Assembly: GCA_028023455.1 (NCBI GenBank)
Contig: JAQFVV010000142.1
Location: 1,016,441 to 1,080,440, forward strand
Direction: 5' to 3'
DNA from: Epiperipatus broadwayi
Lineage: Eukaryota; Onychophora; Udeonychophora; Euonychophora; Peripatidae
Length of the DNA: 64,000 nt
The translations under genes and the position numbers were made by a program. The notes below the pieces were generated by a model. It was not told where the DNA came from and made no database searches. It was given only the letters and a program-made list of their open reading frames with translations. Each line of letters begins with the position of its first letter. Within the stretch, counting starts at the first letter, position 1. Shown in pieces: positions 1 to 10,899 of the stretch.

Positions 1-1660
1 TGACTTAAGATCAGCTTCTGCAACTTAAGATTAAGTTTTATATTGTATTTTGGATTGAGACTATTTCAGTTACTTAATATATCAGTGTTGGGGTGTTCAT
101 TTCACTATATTACATAATATTAACTAAAGAGAAATTTATATTTACATATTTCAGTATTTGATTTGGTATTGACAAGCTGTAAATTGAAAAATTTCATAAG
201 TGTCAATTAAAATAATGTAAAGCAATTTAAAATAAGCTTTAATAAAATAATATGATTGATTTAAAATCTTTATGTTTTCACTCCAAAGTGCTTAAGATTA
301 GCCTCTTATATATAAACTGAGGTAAAAAGTAAAGATAGATTGTTCTTTCTCTAAAAAATGTTTTATCTTGTGCTGTGGATTGCGAGTATTTCATTCACTT
401 AATAGATTAGTGTGAGGACATTAATCTCGATATATTTTAGGTCATAAATTATCACTATTTGCTTGTGCAATGTTTTTTTTTCCTCTTTATAACTAAAATG
501 CTAAATGTTATTTTAAAATATGCACACAAAAAAGATTACACCATAATAAAATGAAATCTCAAAATAGCAACGATAGTACAAATTTAAATGATGGCAGATA
601 TAAATTATGTCAATATAGAGAAATTAATGTTTTTTTTTCAAAGTTTACCATAATAAGAATAAATAGAATAGTAACTTATTTCATTAAACTTCAATTTATT
701 AAAAATTCTTATTCTATGACGAATATAACTTTTAAAATATACTTGCAACTATCCAAATACCAATGCAATGTGTTTGCAAACTTCACTTCATATATGTATA
801 TGTGTGTGAATGTGATTGATTGCATAGGATAACTAAATTTTTTATTTCTACTAAAAAACGAAAATAGTATAGTCATTTATTTTTTTGCTTATATACTTCA
901 AATATTAATGTTTTTTTTTTTACTTTTTATTCACTGAAGAGTACTACTAACTATTTTTTAGCTAAATTGTCTATTGATTAAATACTTTTAGAAATGCAGG
1001 TTTGGATTAATCTAAATGAAGGCCAAATTATCTTCTCACATTTTCTACCATTTAGTTACTATTAATTAATAAATGTGTAGTTTTAAATATTGGGGGTAAT
1101 AGCTATAAGCATATGATTATTTTTAACCAGTTTCTTTTCTTTGTAGTCTCTGAATATCCATATATTACAATGGGAGCTTTGCAATTTCTCTCTGATTGCA
1201 AAAGAAACACATGTGTCAAGATCTTAATTTGTCCTTTTATTCAAATTAAAATTTCAAGCCATTTATTAATTATATTTACACCTTTTTAAATATTTCACAA
1301 ACAATATTTTTATCGTTAAAACTTTTAAAACCAAATAATTCAGAATAAAAATCTTTTTGATTAGCAATCTAATTACTGGAAATGAGATTTGAAAATACAA
1401 AAAAAAAAAATTAAAATAACAGCTCTGAAAACGGTTTTTCTGTTTAATCTGCAACAATTTATGCACAAGGTCTCTCTATCCTCTCTTTGAAATTATAATC
1501 TCAGAAACAATATCTACATTTATTAGCTTTCAAAATATTATTTTTTCTCAAATAAGTAAAATAAAATACAAGTATCTTAATTATTGTTGGAGTTCGGATC
1601 AATCATCTATGTTGCTGAAGAAAATTAGTTATACAAAAATATTGTATCACGACTTATTGA
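1..1660. other. AT-rich intergenic or intronic DNA, no gene seen
   Basis: Both strands carry only short open frames of low-complexity composition (rich in I, K, N, F, L and Y), with no recognisable domain and no convincing splice-flanked exon. T-runs and A-runs are frequent. I see nothing here that can be supported as a feature. Confidence 0.6.
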
Positions 1661-1666
1661 TTAAGC

Positions 1667-1775
1667 ACGAAATACATATATTGGAGATTATTTTTTTTAC
1701 ATGTATGTGGTTATGTGTATCGGTTGTATAAGATAAATGTAAAAAGCTTCAAAACCTGAGTTCAAATACTGTCTA
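1667..1775 (+). repeat. tRNA-derived SINE-like copy, family C (copy 1)
   Basis: This stretch matches 57,011-57,128 in order: the block GAAATACATATATTG, then TGTGGT-ATGTGTATC, then GTAT-AGATA, and finally a box-B-like GAGTTCAAAT. A pol III B box near the end of a dispersed block of about 110 bp is what is expected of the tRNA-related part of a SINE. The A box is poorly preserved. This copy is more diverged than the one at 57 kb and lacks a clear simple-repeat tail. Confidence 0.45.
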
Positions 1776-1857
1776 ATTTGCTTAAGAAAAAGCAATAAAA
1801 CCGATGGATTATTATTCTTCCTCTCCTTTTTTTTATAATCAAATTAATTATCTTGTC

Positions 1858-1960
1858 AAGCGTTGGTAGTCGATGGTCACCACAGCCTCCTTACAAACAG
1901 TTGTCACGGGTTAGCGGGTTCGCTTCCCGGCCGATGATATGACACATGAAAAAAAATAAT
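1858..1960 (+). repeat. tRNA-derived SINE, family A (copy 1, decayed)
   Basis: It aligns with the better-kept copy at 27,835-27,934: TTGGTRGTCGA..GGTCA, then the anticodon-loop-like CTTACAA, then the B box GGGTTCGCTTCCC, and the shared 3' end CCGATG-TATGACAC-TGA followed by an A-run. The B box fits the pol III consensus GGTTCGANTCC. The anticodon stem is damaged here, so it is a repeat copy and not a functional tRNA gene. Confidence 0.6.
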
Positions 1961-2744
1961 TATCTTAAAATACATTTAGTAATATTGTGCTGTGCGTGTG
2001 TTGCGCAATTTTTGTTTTTTTTTTCACAATTAATCTCTCTTTTTTTTAGCTAGTAAATTATTGAAGTTAAAAATATTTTTTTTCTTTATTGTTTTAAATC
2101 TAGTGTTTGTAATTAGCAATCTGTTATTCAATTTCAATGTATTTTTTTCTTTCCTTTGAAGATTATAATTTCTGAAAAGTAAAGTTTATATAAAAAAGAG
2201 AATCAGTATGATATAAAAACATAAAAGTTATTATTTTTAGAATCTTAATTATTATTTTTTCTTTTTTATATATAATTAATACACTAATCTATATTAGGGC
2301 TTTTCAAGATGAAATTTTTTTTTAAGTGATTTAAATTCTAATTTATAATTTTATATAGTTTAATTAAAAGAATAAATACTCATATATATATAATAAATAA
2401 ATTATGCTACCATTTATGTTTTAAAATGCTAAACAATAAATAATTTGAAGAATCACTTGCTATTACTGCCCTGTAATCACTGTTAACTAAATTGGATACA
2501 AATAATTCTCAAAAGAATTTTTGACCTGACTTCCTTTTTATCAAATGAACAAATTACTTCTTTTATTAATAAACAATGATTTCTTTCATATTCTTTTACT
2601 TATTATTTTTATTTTAATGCAATATTTTAAATTACTCAAATTATATTTGAAAATTTTGCAAAAAAAAAAAAATGTAATAGATGTTTTAAAGTTCACTACT
2701 ATAAAATGCAATAAGAATAGTCAATAATATCAGTTTTCATAAAG

Positions 2745-2900
2745 AAATTATGAATGAAATAGAAAATAAAAATCTTGTAGGATATTCTACATATGTAGAT
2801 GATATATTTGTATGAATAAAAGAAGAAAGTATTAATAAAACAATAAAATATTTAGATATAACTATAAGCAGATCAAATAAATATTCTGATGATAACTTGT
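2745..2900 (+). pseudogene. Penelope-like element RT fragment (YVDD region)
   Basis: Frame +2 from the ATG at 2,750 reads GYSTYVDDIFV, a stop, then KTIKYLDITISRSNKY. An (Y/F)xDD box followed about 25 residues later by K-(F/Y)-L-D-I-T-I-(S/N)-R is characteristic of Penelope-like reverse transcriptases, where the second block is the usual FLD-[IV] motif after the catalytic aspartates. Only this stretch of about 50 codons survives, with two stops, so it is a dead fragment. It could come from the same PLE family as the N-terminal piece at 59.9 kb. The alternative is a non-PLE RT, but the spacing to the LDITI block favours PLE. Confidence 0.5.
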
Positions 2901-2989
2901 ATATGTAAAAATATAATGGAAAGAATTAATAAAAATAAGGAATATATGAATAATTCAGATAAATATTAGTGTAGGATTAAAGAGGGAAT

Positions 2990-4360
2990 ATTAAAAATGG
3001 CAAGAACTGAAATAGAAATTTAAAAAATCTAAACAACCTTGGATAAGGGAAGCTATGTTGAAAAACATGAAAGTATAGAAAAATATCAATAGTGAGAAAA
3101 AGCAGAAAGCATATAAAAATAATAATGAAATAAGGTGAAAAACAGATTTCCTAAATGAGAATGTAGAGGAATAGAAGTGCTTCAACATGTAAAATGATAT
3201 GATATGGTATTTGATAGAATGAAATGGGGGGGAGGGCAATGGTTAATGAGTAAAATAGCTGGTAATAATGAAAAGAGATTAACTGATAGCAAAATATTTT
3301 GTAAACAATTGAAAGAATGTTTTCATTATCTGTTTAGAAAAGAAAAAGATGCAATTATTTAAGAACATGAAAATGAAGATGTTGAAGTAGATGATAAAGT
3401 ATGGACATATTAATAGAAGTAATAACGGACAATTAAAAAAAATGACAAAATGGTAATGTTGGAAGTTTTGATACAATACTTATAGAATTTTTTTTTTTTT
3501 AAATGAGAGAAATGGCTATGAAGGAAATAGGTGGATTATGCAATTTAATATATAATAATGGAGTTTAGTCTAAAGATTTTTTGAAAATTATAATGATTCT
3601 AATTACTGAAAAGAAGAAATCAATTAGATATAAAAAGTATGAGACAATAAGTTAATTATTTTAAAAATTTTACTGAGGATTTTAACTCAATGAATTACAT
3701 TGGAAAAGAAAAGTTTAATTTTCAGAGAAAAAAAAGTACAAGAGAAGTTATTGGTATTGTTTGAACAATAAAAGAGAGACATATTAAAAAAATAAGAGAA
3801 TTGGTATTTATTTTGTGGATTTGGAAAAAATATTTTATAGAATAATCTGAAATAATTTATTATCATCTTAAAAATAAAAGAGTATTTTGAAAAGAAAGAT
3901 TGATATAAATATGTATACTGGGCAAAAATTAAGAAACAGACTAGAGATTAATGAGACTGAACAAGTGAATATAGACAGAGGAGTTGGGAAAGAATGTTGT
4001 ATATCACTTGTGGTTTTTAATATTTATTTAGAAATCATATTGGATAAATATTTGGAATGTGAAAGAGCTATTATATGATGTAAAATAATAAAACATATAA
4101 GATTTACAGATAATATGGCTCTTACAATCTAAGATGAAATGAGACTTCAGAATATGTTGAATAAATCAAGAAGAGATGTATTGAATATGAAATATTTTTA
4201 TATCTTCTACCAAGTTTAAAATATACAAACCATTTACAGGCAGATAATCTAAATTTAAGAAATATATATACAGAAAAACTAAAGTGGCAGTATAATAATG
4301 ATATGAAAGATATACAATTAATATTTCCTTTAGTATAGATTTCATTACGTTTAGAAATTT
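2990..4360 (+). pseudogene. Heavily decayed non-LTR retrotransposon (LINE) RT
   Basis: Although stop codons and shifts are frequent, ordered RT landmarks are legible on the plus strand. They are REVIGIV-TIKERHIKK and LVFILWIWKK (the F-VDLEKAFD-type motif, degraded) near 3,740-3,840; MYTGQKLRNRLE then RGVGKECCISLVVFNIYLE (the G-VRQGC-LSP-LFN motif) at 3,910-4,035; and IRFTDNMAL (from a RFADD box) at 4,095-4,125, followed by EMRLQNMLN. This order and the RQGC-type motif place it among APE-type LINEs, distinct from the LINEs at 48-53 kb. The upstream 2,990-3,480 has coding-like composition but no domain I can name. No 3' tail is clear. It is an old insertion. Confidence 0.6.
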
Positions 4361-4369
4361 AGCTTTATC

Positions 4370-5300
4370 TATAGATCAAAATTTTTTTTTTTTTTTTAAG
4401 CGTAAACAGATAATATTGTAATAACGTGAAAGCTAAACACTTTCAAACAGATACGTTAAACATGTTAAGAAAGCCAATCAAATGGAATAATTCAATCATG
4501 TGGGACTCTCAATCTAAACACAATAGAACTATTAGAAAAGATGGGAACATTCAATCTATCTCAATTTTATTTAAATAAGAGACTCAAGCATTTGAACTAA
4601 GAGTGTGAAGAATACCTTCATTTAATCCACTAAATATTTATATATAAATTAACAACGAAAATCGTCTGATTTCAACGAAGAATATTTTTAAATCTAATGA
4701 AATGATATTAATAAATGTAAATAAATCAAATTTTTTTTTTTTTAAGCGTATCTATAGACAAAATGTCAATTTATAACTTATTATTCATATCAATAAAATT
4801 GTATAACCTGCTTATTCTTTGTAAAGTAGACTGTTTTAAGAGTTGATATTTCTATTGTCTCATAATGACTTATGTTTCATATTACTTCTTTGTGACATGG
4901 ATGAAGAGTTTACTAGTATTTAATATTCCTAATCAAATATTAATATATGGCGGATGTGTGAAGGATAATTACCTACCTATAAGAATTACAATTTGACAAC
5001 GAGCTGGTAAAAATTTCTAGATTATTTACATTATAACATCTAATATTAACATATAACAAATTTCAATATTTCATAAGTGTTTATACATAACAAAATAGAT
5101 ATGTACATAAAGAATTTATTATATTCACATTCTCAGTCTAAGATGCATAAGATTGGCCTGCATAATTGCATGTAGGTACAAAGATAATATGGCCATTCTT
5201 ATCTTTTCAGTCTTTATTGTGACTTGGACTGAGAGTTTACTAATGTTTAACATTGTTAATTGAATACTGAAATGCAATACATGTGTGAAAAATAATTACC
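4370..5300. other. AT-rich DNA with no gene seen
   Basis: There are two T-runs, each followed by AAGCGTA (4,382-4,404 and 4,732-4,748), which suggests a small diverged internal repeat. Otherwise I see no coding frame, splice-flanked exon or structured element. Confidence 0.5.
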
Positions 5301-5309
5301 TTCATATCA

Positions 5310-5460
<151 letters not shown>

Positions 5461-5940
5461 TCAATTCATTTATTTAAGCATTAAACAACAGCTTATATAA
5501 GCCAATTACAGTTTGCACATTGAAATATTAAGGGGAAAACACATAATGCATATAACATAATAAAAAAAGGAAGTAATATACAAGAAAGTTATATATATAT
5601 ATATATATAAATTTAAATTAATCAACAATGACATTTAAATATACGAAAATTGCAAAATTGCTTATAATTTAAAGTAAAATCATAAAATCATTAGTATTAT
5701 TAAAAATCTGAGTGTATAAAGAGGCTAGTCTAAACAAAAAAGAAAATTTAAAGACATTGTAATGATAATAGTAGGCCAATTATTATGTTCATAAGCCCTA
5801 ATTCTAATAATTGAAATTATATCAGATAGAATAATTTGTTGATTATTGATTTTATAAAGATATTTAAGATCTTTATTTCTCTGTCTAGAAGAAGGATGAA
5901 GAACAACTTTATTTTTCAGAGAAATATATTAGAACTTAAA
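5461..5940 (-). mobile_element. 5'-truncated LINE copy (same family as the 48.1-50.8 kb element)
   Basis: Reading down from about 5,940, the minus strand carries the last part of the RT ORF and the 3' UTR. It matches the 48,107-48,600 copy block by block: the 3' end CAAACTGTAATTGGC..GCTGTTGTTTAATGC.TAAATAAATGAATTGAATT, and the coding stretch that includes the motif around AAATCTTAAATATC. Here only two GAATT units precede the (ATT)n tail. The copy has stops and small deletions, and begins about 0.5 kb from the 3' end, typical of aborted target-primed reverse transcription. Confidence 0.8.
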
Positions 5941-7180
5941 TAATAGTAACACAGCAACATAAAGATGTTAACTCTCTTTTACAGACAAGATCATCAATTT
6001 AATAGGGCAAAAAGATGTATATGATTTTATTAATATCAAACGTCCAACCCAATATATGTAACAATGACAAATTGCCTTGGAAACAAACATTAGCTATAAT
6101 AGATCATATATACATACTTCAGGAAAAAAAAATTAAAATATCACAGATTAACTTCCAAAACATTTATCACTATGTTCAGATAATGTGCGTGAAAGAATTA
6201 CATATATATTATCAGACATTTAATGAATTTATTTAATTATTGTTCAAATTCTAATACCTGAGAATTATATTATGCCATAGTGAAATATAATTTGTGGTTA
6301 TCTTTTAGGAATAAATGTATAATAAAGGAGTTAAATAAACCTCTCAAAGAATGCAAAGTTTTGCTGATTCATACATTTCTATATTCTGCTAAAGTCTGAA
6401 GTTATACAATATTGGATCATAAAAATCTAATTAATATGGATTAAATAAAATTGCTAACAACAAAATTACCTAAGTATTTGTTAAGAAAACATTGTAAACA
6501 GTTATTGGGATTGCAAATTTTTTATGAACCCAATAAAAAGAACTATGCATTGGATACTTTAAATTACTTATGGACATGCAGACTTTAGGTGTTTTATTAT
6601 TTATTCATATCCAACTCCATTCTAGTGATTTTATTTATATAATTAATGGTTAATATATGTACATGTTATAGTTATTAATAGATGTTTTAGATATGGCAAA
6701 TAAATTAAAGAAAAAGCTTGATAATTATTTAAATTACCATTAAATAAAAATATATTCCACTTAAATTATTTAGATTTTATGACATTTCAAATCTGAAGAA
6801 GTCAAAAGATTTTATAAACTTCATATATTTTCTAAATGAGAAAACTCACCGATTTTCTTTTAATTTTAAACTTGCATTTGTCTAACATATGTTATAGTTA
6901 TTAGCTTATATTTTACTAAGAAAATTTACAAATTATTATAACTTAAAATAAATAAATTGTTATTATTGTTATTATCTATTTATAGTGATGAATTTTATTT
7001 ACTTTAGTCAAACAAGACATATGAATAAAGGATGACCTGTAAGTATATAATTGGGTAATTTTACCTTTTATATTTATTTCGATCAACTAAAGATTTGGAT
7101 ATTAATTTATTAAACCTTAATCCACAAACATGTGAGCTAGCATTTCTATGATTTTATGCATCTTTCAAACTTATAGTGGT
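5941..7180. other. AT-rich DNA with no gene seen
   Basis: Only short, low-complexity frames are present; the longest (6,015-6,236 +) has no recognisable motif and no splice context. Nothing further can be supported. Confidence 0.5.
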
Positions 7181-7186
7181 ATGTTG

Positions 7187-7770
7187 TTTTATATTGGACT
7201 ATTTCCATCAGCTAATATGTGTGTTGAATATTGTTAGAAAAGTTTAATTTTATTTAAATATTTCAAATACATTAAACTGTTAATAATATCACAGCAAACA
7301 GGTTAGCATATACACCAACTGTTTATCACAGCAAACATGTTAGTATATGCACAACATTTTGAGAGGTATTTTTCTCCCTCTTCTACAGGTGTTGCTGGTA
7401 TGACCAGTGACAGAGCTAGTATGAGATTCGAACCTGGGTTCTTAGATTCTTGATTATTGAATTTTAAAGTAATACTCTAACCAACAGCCATCCTGCCTTT
7501 TTTTAGAGGCATTACCTTAAAATTCAATAATCAATAATCTAAAGACCCAGGTTCAAATCCCATGCTAGTATTCTCACTGGTTAGGCCAGCAACACCTGAA
7601 GAAGAGGGGAGAAAAATACTTCCCAAAACATTGTGCATATACTAACCTGTTTGCTGTGATATTATTAACAGCTGAATGTATTTGGAATGTTTAAATAAAA
7701 TTAAACTTTTCTAAAGACATTCAACACATATATTAAATGATGGAAATAGACCAATATAAAAATACAGCTA
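7187..7770. repeat. Palindrome of two inverted tRNA-derived SINE-like copies
   Basis: The left arm (7,187-7,500) and right arm (7,506-7,770) are reverse complements with substitutions and only a few bases between them. Each arm contains, in its own sense direction, a tRNA-like block with a B box (AGGTTCGAATCTC on the minus strand near 7,430; AGGTTCAAATCCC on the plus strand near 7,550), then GGCCAGCAACACCTG, a hairpin with a hammerhead-like core, then GTGCATATACTAAC and a tail reaching TATATTGG-CTATTTCC. The left arm keeps an A-box-like TGGCTGTTGG near the axis that is missing from the right arm. Two SINE copies in head-to-head orientation explain the layout. Confidence 0.7.
7596..7645 (+). 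ncRNA. Hammerhead-like hairpin in SINE, right arm (candidate, degraded)
   Basis: CTGAAGA (7,596-7,602) fits the CUGANGA core exactly. It is followed by a stem GGGGAG/CTTCCC (7,606-7,611 with 7,619-7,624, one G-U pair, loop AAAAATA) and then AAAAC where a hammerhead has GAAAC. The inverted copy (minus strand, 7,389-7,353) has CTGTAGA, a similar stem, and AAAAT. Both deviations sit at positions where decay of a CpG would turn CGAAACG into the observed bases. Stems I and III are not convincingly closed, so this is a structural resemblance and not a demonstrated ribozyme. Confidence 0.35.
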
Positions 7771-7935
7771 GAACACAATCATCACAAACCTTCATGAAAA
7801 CATTATAGTGGTATGAATCATATGACTTGAGGAATCAAATTAGCATAAATTTTATCAATGACATTTATCTGAGATAAGCCTAAATTCAGCTTTGTATTCA
7901 ATAAAGTTTCTGTTCTTTGGGCAGCATATACATAT

Positions 7936-7963
7936 ATATACTTGTCACATTAACACTGTTACA

Positions 7964-7999
<36 letters not shown>

Positions 8000-8011
8000 T
8001 AAATGTGACAA

Positions 8012-8048
<37 letters not shown>
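7936..8048. repeat. (TA)n-cored palindrome
   Basis: ACTTGTCACATT at the left and AATGTGACAAGT at the right (about 7,940-7,952 and 8,000-8,012) are reverse complements flanking a (TA)n core. A second (AT)n run follows to about 8,047. The structure could extrude as a cruciform. Confidence 0.8.
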
Positions 8049-8050
<2 letters not shown>

Positions 8051-8138
8051 TCAGCTATTTATTCTCATATAAAATTAACAAATCATGATATCAATTTTGA
8101 AAAAAAAAACAAATATTTTAGCAAAAATTGAATAATAT

Positions 8139-8366
8139 GACCAGAGATTGCTAAGAGAAGCTATAGAGATTTTTAAAAGGCCCAAGAGCATAAATGAAAG
8201 GTGTGAATTAAAGAAGATTAACAACATTTGGAAGAAGCTATTGGAAGAGAAAATAAATTTTAAAACTTCTCAACCAATAGAATTTAAATATGAGGAGAAA
8301 GAAAACGATAAAAACGGTTTTAAATCTCACGTGCATTCTTATGATTTGAGAAAGAGGACGCTCTGA
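8139..8366 (+). pseudogene. Penelope-like element C-terminus (end of GIY-YIG region)
   Basis: The frame reads LLREAIEIFKRPKSINER and runs 72 codons from the ATG to a stop at 8,366. The block REAIEI-KRP-INKR is nearly identical to the end of the PLE endonuclease domain at the right edge of the window (63,940-64,000). In PLEs this block closes the GIY-YIG endonuclease, which nicks the target for retrotransposition. Everything upstream is missing (a (TA)n palindrome lies 90 bp away), so it is a 5'-truncated copy. The remaining frame is open, with a charged tail (SHVHSYDLRKRTL) typical of a PLE C-terminus. Confidence 0.7.
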
Positions 8367-8396
8367 GAAAGGTACTTAATATTGTACTGAAACATC
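8361..8396 (+). ncRNA. Hammerhead-like hairpin at PLE 3' end (candidate)
   Basis: CTGAGAA (8,363-8,369) is one base from the CUGANGA core. It is followed by the stem GGTAC/GTACT (8,371-8,375 with 8,384-8,388) and GAAAC (8,389-8,393). The CTGA overlaps the TGA stop codon of the PLE frame. PLEs are known to carry hammerhead motifs next to their coding region, and the position fits that. The conserved G of the core is changed, so activity is doubtful. Confidence 0.4.
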
Positions 8397-8469
8397 AGCA
8401 TTTAGCTTTTTCATTACAGAGAATATCCCGCAAATAGTAATAATAATATGATATATATATAAAGTAGTT

Positions 8470-8575
8470 TTGAGGTTAAACCATGTGTTATTTGGGGTTA
8501 TTTCCCAACATTTTGAAGAAATAGTATTCACTATTATCAAGGTTAACTTTTCAAAGAAAAATTCTTAGAACTAAA
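8470..8575 (+). repeat. Interspersed repeat, family D (copy 1)
   Basis: GTAGTTTTGAGGTTAAACC, then ATGTG-TATT, then ACATTTTGAAGAAATAGTATTC, then ATCAAGGTTAACTTTTC matches the reverse complement of 11,835-11,960 over about 110 bp with scattered changes. An AATAGT-ATTC-ACTATT hairpin lies inside. No coding sense. It begins just beyond the PLE 3' end at 8.39 kb, so it may belong to a PLE terminal region. Confidence 0.55.
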
Positions 8576-9148
8576 ATAGTAATGAGATTAGTTGAACATT
8601 CAGAATATGTGGGTTAACAAAAGTTTTATTTCCTTCAGTTTTACCATTAATTGATTTCAAGTTTATATTCACATTTTCTTAGAAATTGGTCACAAACCTG
8701 ATTTTGATAATGCTAAAATACTTACTAATTTGGAAAAGTATGATTTGAAAACCATGAGAATGAATTGAAATATTAAAAAAAGTAACTGGTTTAAATAGAG
8801 TTGATGAAAAACAACATATTATAGCCTTGTGGAGACCATTTATTTTATCTGTTCTAATATAAACTTGAAATCAATGAATGGTGAAACTGAAGAAAATAAA
8901 AACTTTGTTAGTCCACATATTCTGAATGCTCAACTACTTCATACTGTAGCAGTCGATCTTAGCCCAAGATTGAGCTCCACTGTTCTACCACTTAACCCAC
9001 TGTTTTTTTCATCATATGTATATAAACTAGTATATTTCTGAGAAGCGTCTATAAAAGTTTATAAATATAAATCTCAAATAAAAATTTTCTTTAATTTTAA
9101 ATATTGACTTTTATGGATGCGACTCAGATATATACATATATTAACGGA

Positions 9149-9168
9149 GCTTTTATATATATAAAAGC
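9149..9168. repeat. Perfect 20-bp palindrome
   Basis: GCTTTTATATATATAAAAGC reads the same on both strands. No neighbouring feature explains it; it may be a chance product of AT-rich sequence with matched GC ends. Confidence 0.9.
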
Positions 9169-9554
9169 ACAAACAAATCTTTTAAATAAGTTTGTATTTT
9201 TATTCTTAATTATATGTTATTTGTTTTATAAACATTTTCTTCATATAAGTACACAAAATATTCAAGATGGAAGATGGCTGTCCAAGAATAATTAAAGGGG
9301 TGGGATTCATGATTTTAAAAAGAAATTTTTTTGTTTAAAGTTAATGAAAGTAAAATTTAAAAACAAAGCTAATTGATTTTAATTAGAGATTAACATTTTT
9401 TATCAAATCTATTTCCAATCTGGAAATTGATTTGAAGTTATTTTTGGACAGTTATCTGACGATTCCATCTCTACTAACAATAGGTAAAATATTTCTGTAA
9501 ATTAAAGATAAGAAATTTAATTAAAAAAAAACATTATTTGAACACCTTAGAGTT

Positions 9555-9789
9555 TTGTATAAATAGGCCCAAAAATCGATTGTGTCAGAGAGAGAGAGTT
9601 AGGTCAATAGTCTTTAACCCACTTCACATCTGTGTAATTTTTGAAAGGCTTCAGCTGCCTTCCCCTCCGTCTTCAGCTCCACTCTATGCCGTGCATGATG
9701 TAGCTTCTAGCGTTCAAGTGTGCCCATGCCGTCAAAGAACCTCCGAGGCCAAGAGACAAAATTCATCTGTATTCCATAGAATGCTGAGG
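9555..9789 (+). promoter_or_regulatory. TATA promoter and candidate first exon of a host gene
   Basis: TATAAATAGG lies at 9,557-9,566. A TGTCAGAG initiator-like site follows about 30 bp downstream (near 9,582-9,590), where transcription would start. The next 200 bp are clearly richer in G+C than the surroundings and end in GCTGAG|GTAACC (donor GT at 9,790-9,791). Several ATGs in this stretch lead only to very short frames. The last, ATGCTGAG|, opens three bases before the donor plus two, so the exon is probably mostly 5' untranslated leader, with the coding sequence starting at the splice or in a later exon. I cannot name the gene. A retroelement promoter is an alternative, but no terminal repeat partner is visible. 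Confidence 0.45.
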
Positions 9790-9799
9790 TAACCAGCCC

Positions 9800-10680
9800 A
9801 AAGTTATTATAATCGTATTACCTAAATTATAACTTGTACACTCTCTTTAAATTAATGTTTTCTGTATATTTAATCTCTTTTAACTTGCTCATCAGCAAGT
9901 ACATTTAAACTAATAATTATTTCTTTTCTTTATTTCGATTCTCTATAACATAAATTAATACTACTATAAAACATTTCATTCAACTCACACTTCTTACTTT
10001 CTTTTATAATTTAGTGCGGTTATAATTTATTTTAAATGATATTTTTATATCTTTCACTAAACTTTTATTTTTAAATGCAAATCAAACCTGGTTTTATGAA
10101 CTTAGAAGGGGGGGGGGGATTAATGAGTTCTTATTTACTTATTTCTAAATAGTTCATAAGTCTGAGTTTTTCTTGTTAAATGAATGTTTTTTTTTAAAAA
10201 AATATTATACCGTACAATTATACAAAATGTATAAATATTTTTCAATCTGGGATGGATATTGGTATACGTCGGTTTTATTAATTTCTTTCTGATCATCATC
10301 ACCAAAAGAGCTGGTGAACGAATCTATTTTATTGTTTGTACTTTTAAGTGCATGAATTTTAGTTTTTTTTATATATATTTAAACATAATAGAATTGATTC
10401 ATGACAGGGTAGCAATGCACACTTCATTAATTATAGCATTAACTTTTAATAAATGATTTTATCTCACACAGGTCACTATTTTAACATGTCATTATGTATT
10501 TTTAAAACTATTTAAGGCTTTATATTTCGTCTTTAAGTCCAATGATTTTATATTGTTATAATAGCGTTGTTAGCATAGGCCCCTCTTTATGTTTTTTAAG
10601 CTTTATCTAGAGACGTATGTCAGAATGCCCGAGTCGTCTCATCTTTGTTTCAGGTCATAAACAGGGCAATGAATGTCCCT
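9800..10680. other. AT-rich DNA with no gene seen
   Basis: A G-run of about 10 lies near 10,110. Frames are short and of biased composition. It may be intron 1 of the transcript proposed to start near 9.58 kb. Confidence 0.45.
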
Positions 10681-10689
10681 AGACCATAT

Positions 10690-10888
10690 CTATATATATA
10701 TACTCCTGTAACGAGAACAATGCATGGGAAAATTCCGGCAAAGTTCGTCCCAGTGCATCTCCATCCGAGGACCTTTTGTCAACCGATTCCACAAAATGTG
10801 GGGTGGCAAGTTGGCTAGACTGTTTTCTTCCATATTATTATGATAAAGCACCTCAAAATATTGGATCCACAAATTTTTGGCTATTATG
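10690..10888 (-). CDS. Unrecognised coding-like exon (partial, minus strand)
   Basis: One minus-strand frame reads LWIQYFEVLYHNNMEE, then SLANLPPHILWNRLTKG and MEMHWDELCRNFPMHC. The balanced composition (W, H, C, P, M; few I/K/N runs) is unlike the AT-rich background and unlike the retroelements here. Upstream on that strand there is an acceptor-like GTGTTAG near 10,890, and the frame runs into a possible donor CAGGA|GTATAT near 10,705. The same frame stays open to the stop at 10,690, so the true 3' end is uncertain. I do not recognise the family. It could be an internal exon of a host gene with large introns or an isolated remnant of a coding sequence. Confidence 0.4.
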
Positions 10889-10899
10889 CTAACACCGCA

